This document shows positions 6,464 to 10,665 of a stretch of 10,665 bases of DNA, piece by piece (the stretch's first letter is position 1; each line of letters starts with the position of its first letter). The DNA lies in assembly GCA_030696435.1 (NCBI GenBank), contig JAUYSF010000309.1, forward strand, positions 1-10,665. Direction: 5' to 3'. A model generated the notes under the pieces. It did not search any database, was not told the origin of the DNA, and worked only from the letters and a program-made list of their open reading frames with translations. This DNA is from Desulfoprunum sp. GTDB taxonomy: Bacteria; Desulfobacterota; Desulfobulbia; Desulfobulbales; Desulfocapsaceae. The translations under genes and the position numbers were made by a program.

Positions 6464-7807
6464 TTATTCGAGCCCGAACATCTTTATCTTTCGCCAGAGG
6501 GTTGTTCTCGGCACACCGAGTATCTGAGCGGCAACCTTCTTGTTATATTCCGTACTTTCCAATACTTTCATAATATAGCGCCGTTCCATCTCCTCCAAAG
6601 AATGTAGCCCGTCACCTTCGAGGGTGTCGAATTCGAGTTTCTGCAGATCTTTGGGTAAATCGTTTGGCCCAAGTTCTTCATCGTCGGTCAGGGCCACCGC
6701 CCGTTCAACGATATTTTCCAGCTCGCGAACATTGCCGGGATAGCTGTAATTCAATAAAATCTGCAGGGCCTGCGGCCCAATGCCACTCACCTTTTTGTGA
6801 AATGCCAGACTGTACTTTTCTATAAAGTGGCGGAGGAGCAACGGGATGTCTTCCCGGCGATCCGCCAATAACGGCAGGGCGATGGATACCACATTGAGTC
6901 GAAAAAACAGGTCCTCGCGAAAAGCGCCGATCTCCACCTCATGTTTGAGATCCTTATTGGTAGCCGCGATAATCCTGATATCAAGAGTGATCGGTTTTGT
7001 ACCGCCAACCCGGAAGATCTGCCGCTCCTGAATGACATGCAGGAGCTTGACCTGCATGGCCAGAGGCATCTCACCGATCTCATCGAGAAAAACCGTGCCG
7101 CCGGAGGCAGATTCAAGCAGACCTATTTTGGTTGCAGTCGCGCCGGTAAAGGCGCCGCGTTCATGGCCAAAGAGCTCGCTGTTGATCAGTTCGTCGGTAA
7201 AACCGCCGCAGTTGAACGCCACAAAAGGATGATCTTTTTTCGAGCTGAGTTGGTGGATGGCACGTGCCACCAGGGCCTTGCCGGTGCCACTGCCGCCCTG
7301 CACCAGGACATTGCAGTCAACCGGAGCGACTTTTCTGATCAGGGCAAACAATTCCTGGATTGCCGGACTGTTACCGATGATCGAGGTGAGACCCGAATCG
7401 CTCCTGAGGGCTTCGCGCAGCCGCAGGTTTTCCAGGCGCATGGCAATCTTATCATGAGCACCTTTGGCCAGCAGGCGAATCTCAGTGAGATTGACCGGCT
7501 TGGCAATATAATGATAGGCGCCTTTCTGGATGGCCTCGACAGCGGTTTCCACACTCTTGTGGCCGGTGATGATGATCACCTCTGTTTCCATCCGCAGGGT
7601 CTTGATCCGGGACAGTATCTCAAGACCATCCAGATCGGGCAGACGCATATCGAGAAAGACGATATCAAAGGGCTGCTGCAGCATGCGTTCCAAAAAGGAA
7701 CGTCCCATGATGAACGACTCCACTTCATAACCTTCGCGCAGCAGGGCCTGACTGAGCCGCCGGCAGACAATTTCCTCATCATCGACAATAGCGAGTCGTA
7801 ACTTCAT
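6464..7807 (-). CDS. Sigma-54-dependent NtrC-family response regulator
   Basis: A start at 7807 gives 447 residues, the usual NtrC length. The domains are as follows. The receiver (1-120) has the acidic pair D9/D10, phospho-acceptor D53 (VFLDMRLPD), T81 and K103. The AAA+ domain (about 143-370) has Walker A GGSGTGK (171-177), the sigma-54-contacting GAFTGA loop (218-223) and Walker B FLDEIG with D242/E243. A Fis-type helix-turn-helix ends the protein (VAAQILGVPRTTLWRKIK). It should bind enhancer sites, form an ATPase ring and open sigma-54 promoters. The 7807 ATG is chosen over the in-frame 7819 ATG because it overlaps the kinase stop as ATGA and has AGGATGG placed 8 nt upstream. One oddity is that the Walker A motif, usually GESGTGKE, has both glutamates replaced (G172, A178). 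The kinase upstream is its likely partner. The intergenic sites at 9335-9393 are candidate targets. Confidence 0.93.
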   Translation of the reverse strand: MKLRLAIVDDEEIVCRRLSQALLREGYEVESFIMGRSFLERMLQQPFDIVFLDMRLPDLDGLEILSRIKTLRMETEVIIITGHKSVETAVEAIQKGAYHYIAKPVNLTEIRLLAKGAHDKIAMRLENLRLREALRSDSGLTSIIGNSPAIQELFALIRKVAPVDCNVLVQGGSGTGKALVARAIHQLSSKKDHPFVAFNCGGFTDELINSELFGHERGAFTGATATKIGLLESASGGTVFLDEIGEMPLAMQVKLLHVIQERQIFRVGGTKPITLDIRIIAATNKDLKHEVEIGAFREDLFFRLNVVSIALPLLADRREDIPLLLRHFIEKYSLAFHKKVSGIGPQALQILLNYSYPGNVRELENIVERAVALTDDEELGPNDLPKDLQKLEFDTLEGDGLHSLEEMERRYIMKVLESTEYNKKVAAQILGVPRTTLWRKIKMFGLE

Positions 7808-9297
7808 GATGCAGTCCATCCTATGAAATCTCTGTTCTTCTCTTCCGGGACATGGGGCAGCAACACGGTAAATCTGGCTCCCTGGCCGGTCTCGCTGAAT
7901 ACCTCTATCCTGCCGCCATGGCGTTTGATAATTGCATAGCTGACCGCAAGACCGAGGCCCGTCCCCTTGCCCACCTCCTTGGTTGAAAAAAACGGCTCGA
8001 ATATCTTGTGCTGAATCTCTTCGGGAATACCGGGGCCGGTATCCTCGATGGTGAAGCTGATATAACCGGGAATTTGCGCCCTGGCGACATGCATGCCGAT
8101 TCGGCCACCTTGGGGCGTAGCCTGGATAGCATTGAGCAGCAGGTTGGTGAAGACCTGCTGCAGATTTCCCATATTGCCGCGGATGAGGGGAAGACTCCGG
8201 CTGACCGAGGTTTCAAGGTGCAGGCCGACCATCTTGAACTGGTTTTTCACCAGGGCGATGGTGCTGGTCAGGATCTGCTCCGGGGCGATCTTAGTCAATA
8301 CCGGATTTTCGGTGCGGGAAAAATCCAGCAGATTTTTGACGATATCGGCAGCCCGCTCCGCCTGACTGAGAATATCATCAATCATTTCCGTGCAACTGCC
8401 ATCCATTCTTTGGCCATATTCTTCCTTAAAACTTTCGGCGGTGAGAGCGATGTTGTTGATCGGGTTGTTCAGTTCATGGGCTATGCCGGCGGTAAATGTG
8501 CCGATTGCGGCAATTTTTCGAGCCTGAATCAGATCTTCCTGGTTGGTTTCCAATTCCTCTGCCATGCGATTGAAGGCCTCGATCAGTCCGGAGATCTCTT
8601 CCAGGCGGACCCCATCGTAATTGATCGGCCGGAAATCCCCGCGCCCAACCAGGCGGGTGGTCTCCATCACCACATCCAGTGGTTTCAGCAGCCCCTGGGA
8701 AATAAGCCAGAGAACCAGGGCCATCAGGAACAGGAGGATGGCAAAAAAGGCAAAGGGCAGAATCGAGGTCCGGGCGATGGTGGCATGGATACGTGCCCGC
8801 TTGACCTCCCGAAACCGATCTGCCGCATCAGTCAGTTTCTTGCCCAGATTGCGCAGTATTTCCGGAGCTGCCCGATCCCCTTCGGTGATCCGGTTGACCA
8901 GTTTGCGGTAGTCGAGCAGGGTGGTCTGGAAATCGATAAAAGACGGCCTCCCGTCGAGCTCCGGCAGATCCTCCGAAAGATCTCCAACCAGGGCATCAAT
9001 ACGTTCAAGGTAATCTTTGCTCTCAATGATGCTCTGATTGTCATGATAAATCAGAAAGTTTTTTTCAAATCTCCGTAATTCAAGAATATTATTCAACAAA
9101 TCATCATAGCTCTCACTCAGGACCATACGGGTCTTGAGCGTTGACAGATTCCAAAAATTCATCACGGTCAGGGCCGATATGGAAAGAAAGGTCACAGCGA
9201 AAATAATGAGAATCTTGCCCTTGATTGATCTGAACCGCAGCCATTTCACACGAATACGAGACAATCGTTGGCCAAGAAATTCCACGACACCGCTCAT
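7804..9297 (-). CDS. Membrane-bound sensor histidine kinase
   Basis: This 497-residue kinase has a short basic cytoplasmic N-terminus, membrane helix 1 (about 29-49), an extracytoplasmic helical sensor region (50-178), membrane helix 2 (179-199), a HAMP linker (about 200-255), and HisKA with H274 in GIAHELNNPINN. The ATPase domain follows: N box NLQQVFTNLLLNAIQA, G1 DTGPGIP, F box FEPFFSTK and G2 GTGLGL. The sensor region has no PAS or Cache signature. It carries RRFEKNFL (75-82), a pattern like that of helical-bundle (4HB/HBM-type) sensors, so a small ligand or membrane signal may be read there; the ligand is unknown. The start ATG has a strong GGGAGGAG Shine-Dalgarno 6 nt upstream. The stop overlaps the response regulator start by 4 bp, so the two are one operon with coupled translation. 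Confidence 0.93.
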   Translation of the reverse strand: MSGVVEFLGQRLSRIRVKWLRFRSIKGKILIIFAVTFLSISALTVMNFWNLSTLKTRMVLSESYDDLLNNILELRRFEKNFLIYHDNQSIIESKDYLERIDALVGDLSEDLPELDGRPSFIDFQTTLLDYRKLVNRITEGDRAAPEILRNLGKKLTDAADRFREVKRARIHATIARTSILPFAFFAILLFLMALVLWLISQGLLKPLDVVMETTRLVGRGDFRPINYDGVRLEEISGLIEAFNRMAEELETNQEDLIQARKIAAIGTFTAGIAHELNNPINNIALTAESFKEEYGQRMDGSCTEMIDDILSQAERAADIVKNLLDFSRTENPVLTKIAPEQILTSTIALVKNQFKMVGLHLETSVSRSLPLIRGNMGNLQQVFTNLLLNAIQATPQGGRIGMHVARAQIPGYISFTIEDTGPGIPEEIQHKIFEPFFSTKEVGKGTGLGLAVSYAIIKRHGGRIEVFSETGQGARFTVLLPHVPEEKNRDFIGWTAS

Positions 9298-9330
9298 TGC
9301 CTGCTCCTCCCTCTCTTGCCCTATGGCGAC

Positions 9331-9359
9331 TAATTATTCCAATTTGAAACAACTACCAA
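9331..9359 (-). promoter_or_regulatory. Candidate sigma-70 promoter of the kinase/regulator operon
   Basis: Read on the minus strand, TTGGTA (9359-9354) and TAATTA (9336-9331) are separated by exactly 17 bp. Transcription would begin near 9324 and leave a leader of roughly 27 nt containing the strong Shine-Dalgarno. The proximal operator arm (9335-9352) lies in the spacer and -10, so a bound regulator could repress this promoter. Both hexamers are imperfect. Confidence 0.35.
9335..9352. promoter_or_regulatory. Operator/enhancer-like site, proximal arm
   Basis: This 18-bp site, TATTCCAATTTGAAACAA, recurs as a perfect inverted copy at 9376-9393. Its core TTCCAATTTGAA is itself a near-palindrome (10 of 12), as expected for a dimeric Fis-type helix-turn-helix protein. 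The centres of the two arms are 41 bp apart, close to four helical turns, so both would face the same side of the DNA. It lies between the divergent kinase and stress-protein operons. Confidence 0.55.
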
Positions 9360-9375
9360 TCATAGATACAGGCTT

Positions 9376-9393
9376 TTGTTTCAAATTGGAATA
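9376..9393. promoter_or_regulatory. Operator/enhancer-like site, distal arm
   Basis: TTGTTTCAAATTGGAATA is the exact reverse complement of 9335-9352 across a 23-nt gap. It ends about 72 bp before the sigma-54 promoter's -24 element and about 100 bp before the predicted transcription start. That is within the usual range for an enhancer bound by an NtrC-family activator. An RNA hairpin is possible but less likely, because there is no adjacent T-tract or upstream gene to terminate. Confidence 0.55.
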
Positions 9394-9465
9394 TTAAAAA
9401 CGATCAGGCGAGATCGAGTTGGCGTATCGCCATTGAATAACACAATTATTTTTAGAAAATCCAAT

Positions 9466-9481
9466 TGGCATCAACATTGCT
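9466..9481 (+). promoter_or_regulatory. Sigma-54 (RpoN) promoter for the stress-protein/transporter operon
   Basis: TGGCAT-CAACA-TTGCT matches the sigma-54 consensus TGGCAC-N5-TTGCW at all positions but one, with the invariant GG (9467-9468) and GC (9479-9480) at the required 10-nt spacing. Transcription would start near 9492, leaving a leader of about 96 nt before the ATG at 9588. An NtrC-type activator with an intact GAFTGA loop is encoded by the divergent operon. A CCAATTGG palindrome overlaps the -24 side (9461-9468) and resembles the core of the enhancer-like sites. Confidence 0.7.
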
Positions 9482-9587
9482 ACTCTTCAATCGTTTGAGA
9501 AAACAAAGGGGCCGGGTGTCGCACATTCAAAAACCGCATGCGGCTGGTCTTTACATTTCAATATTCGCGACTTCTTCTGACGGCTGA

Positions 9588-10010
9588 ATGGAAAAAATAC
9601 TTGTGGCAATTGACGGCAAACACGGAGCATGGGAAGCGCTGTCCCACGCCTGTTCTCTGGCCAAGCGGATTCATGTCCAACTCAATGTTCTTCTGGTGAT
9701 TCCACCTTCAAAAGCGTATCTGTCGCACGCCGAGGCGGAGGCGGAAAATCACATCAAAAAGCGGCTTGAACTGCTTATCGAGGCAGCCAAGTCGGAGAAT
9801 ATTACTATCAATTATTTTATCGCGGAGGGGAACTATGACGACGAGGTGATCAATTTTGTCAACAATAACAAGATAACCTTATTGGTGCATGAAACGCCTG
9901 AAGGGGATACGCGGCCGGCAGGCAATGAGCTAGCCGCCTCTTTAGGCTCTCTCCGCCACAGAATAGCGTGCAAGATGGAAGTTGTGGCCCCCAAAAAAAC
10001 ATACACCTGA
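9588..10010 (+). CDS. Universal stress protein (UspA-like)
   Basis: This 140-residue single-domain protein has the Usp alpha/beta fold pattern. It opens with MEKILVAIDG, with the conserved Asp at 9. Next come helix AWEALSHACSLAKRI and strand QLNVLLVI, then an amphipathic helix (46-70), NITINYFIAEGNYDDEVINFV, and a last strand MEVVAP. The ATP-binding Usp signature G-x2-G-x9-G-S/T is not present in canonical form; only GS at 120-121 resembles its end, so nucleotide binding is doubtful. It begins 96 nt after the predicted sigma-54 transcription start with a weak Shine-Dalgarno. It lies 16 bp upstream of the TauE/SafE transporter gene, so the two are probably co-transcribed. A regulatory or accessory role for the transporter is inferred from position only. 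Confidence 0.8.
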   Translation: MEKILVAIDGKHGAWEALSHACSLAKRIHVQLNVLLVIPPSKAYLSHAEAEAENHIKKRLELLIEAAKSENITINYFIAEGNYDDEVINFVNNNKITLLVHETPEGDTRPAGNELAASLGSLRHRIACKMEVVAPKKTYT

Positions 10011-10026
10011 ACTTCGAGAGGATTAC

Positions 10027-10665
10027 ATGAGCCTTACAATGAATCTGTATCTCCCCATCGCCGGCAACAGCGTCAACTGCCTGGCGATATTCGGCCTTGG
10101 CGGTGTCGTCGGCCTTTTATCCGGTATCTTCGGAGTGGGCGGTGGCTTTCTGATGACCCCACTGCTGATGATGATGGGCATACCGCCGACCGTTGCGGCA
10201 TCATCTGACTCCAACCAGATCGTCGGTGCCTCCACCTCGGGAACGCTGGCCCATTTCCGCCATGGCAATGTCGATTTCAAAATGGGCTTCCTGCTGCTGA
10301 TCGGCGGTATTGCCGGGGGCAGCATCGGCGTGCAAATCATCAAAATCCTGCGCCAGCTCGGTAATGCCGACTTCCTGATCAGCATCACCTATGTCCTGAT
10401 GCTGGGCTTCGTCGGCGGCTACATGTTCCTGGAAAGCCTGCAGGCCATGCGCAAGGCCAAGGCCCCCAGCGATACCACGGCGGCAACACCCAGGCGTGAA
10501 TCAATTTATGCCAAGGTGATTCGCAGCATGCCCTTTCAGATGGATTTTCAGCGCTCCGGCATCCGCATCTCTCTGCTCATGCCGCTCGTGCTCGGTGTCC
10601 TGGTCGGCATCCTTGCGGCAATCATGGGCGTCGGCGGCGGCTTTATCATGGTACCGGTCATGGTC
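10027..10665 (+). CDS. TauE/SafE (TSUP) family anion transporter, N-terminal part (3' end cut by window)
   Basis: The frame is open from ATG 10027 to the window edge (213 codons), with GAGAGGA as a Shine-Dalgarno just upstream. The protein is strongly hydrophobic and carries the duplicated TSUP signature: GIFGVGGGFLMTPLLMMMG at about residues 33-51 and again AIMGVGGGFIMVPVMV at the visible end. The first repeat is followed by SSDSNQIVGASTSGTLAHFRHGNVDFKMG, typical of the family. A hydrophilic segment of about 40 residues (MRKAKAPSDT onward) separates the two halves and is probably cytoplasmic. Family members move sulfite, sulfoacetate, taurine-derived or other organic anions across the inner membrane. 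The substrate here is unknown. It is co-directional with the stress protein and is likely under the same sigma-54 promoter. Confidence 0.92.
   Translation, partial: MSLTMNLYLPIAGNSVNCLAIFGLGGVVGLLSGIFGVGGGFLMTPLLMMMGIPPTVAASSDSNQIVGASTSGTLAHFRHGNVDFKMGFLLLIGGIAGGSIGVQIIKILRQLGNADFLISITYVLMLGFVGGYMFLESLQAMRKAKAPSDTTAATPRRESIYAKVIRSMPFQMDFQRSGIRISLLMPLVLGVLVGILAAIMGVGGGFIMVPVMV

Noticed and set aside
6941..7801. Long plus-strand open frame of 286 codons
   Set aside because: It is the antisense shadow of the response regulator, whose domains and motifs are unmistakable.
8008..9078. Long plus-strand open frame of 356 codons
   Set aside because: It is the antisense shadow of the histidine kinase gene, and its translation shows no domain pattern.
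9335..9393. Rho-independent terminator
   Set aside because: The stem is A+T-rich, has a 23-nt loop and no T-tract, and lies between two divergent genes where no transcript should end.
9420..9432. TGGCG-TAT-CGCCA palindrome as a further operator
   Set aside because: The 5-bp arms are short and the sequence does not resemble the paired 18-bp sites.
9534..9543. CCGCATGCGG palindrome in the leader as a riboswitch or attenuator
   Set aside because: It is an isolated 10-bp palindrome with no loop, T-tract or recognisable aptamer around it.

Overview
The window reads as chromosomal DNA of a Gram-negative bacterium, most likely a Desulfobacterota (Desulfobulbales-like) sulfur-cycle organism. That guess rests on overall protein character: an HrpB helicase, a sigma-54 two-component system beside a universal stress protein and a TauE/SafE transporter, and moderate GC. 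No 16S or other decisive marker is present. No tRNA, rRNA, CRISPR array or complete insertion sequence was seen.

Left part (1-795, + strand): the end of a glycine-zipper envelope protein, then a small secreted protein with Arg/Asp/Tyr-rich repeats. Middle-left (808-4250, + strand): an HrpB-type ATP-dependent RNA helicase whose stop codon overlaps the start of a radical SAM protein with extra C-terminal cysteines. Middle (4251-5854): an accessory-looking stretch. It holds a 140-bp MITE-like inverted-repeat element, a putative ADP-ribosyltransferase-fold protein whose likely promoter lies in the end of that element, a GNAT acetyltransferase, and two inverted repeats. A DUF202/YidH membrane protein follows on the minus strand (5855-6229). 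The 234 bases between it and the next gene (6230-6463) show no gene, convincing promoter or terminator.

Right part (6464-10665): a divergent regulatory unit. On the minus strand, a membrane histidine kinase and an NtrC-type sigma-54-activating response regulator form an ATGA-coupled operon. On the plus strand, a universal-stress-type protein and a TauE/SafE (TSUP) anion transporter (cut by the window edge) form a second operon. The shared region holds a good sigma-54 promoter (-24/-12) facing the stress-protein/transporter pair. Upstream of it is a perfect 18-bp inverted pair of operator-like sites, 41 bp centre to centre. The proximal site lies in the spacer of a candidate sigma-70 promoter for the kinase operon. 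The simplest model is that the kinase senses an extracytoplasmic signal, the regulator binds the paired sites, activates the transporter operon through sigma-54 and may control its own operon. The signal and the transported anion cannot be read from the sequence; sulfite, sulfonate or another sulfur oxyanion fits the transporter family.
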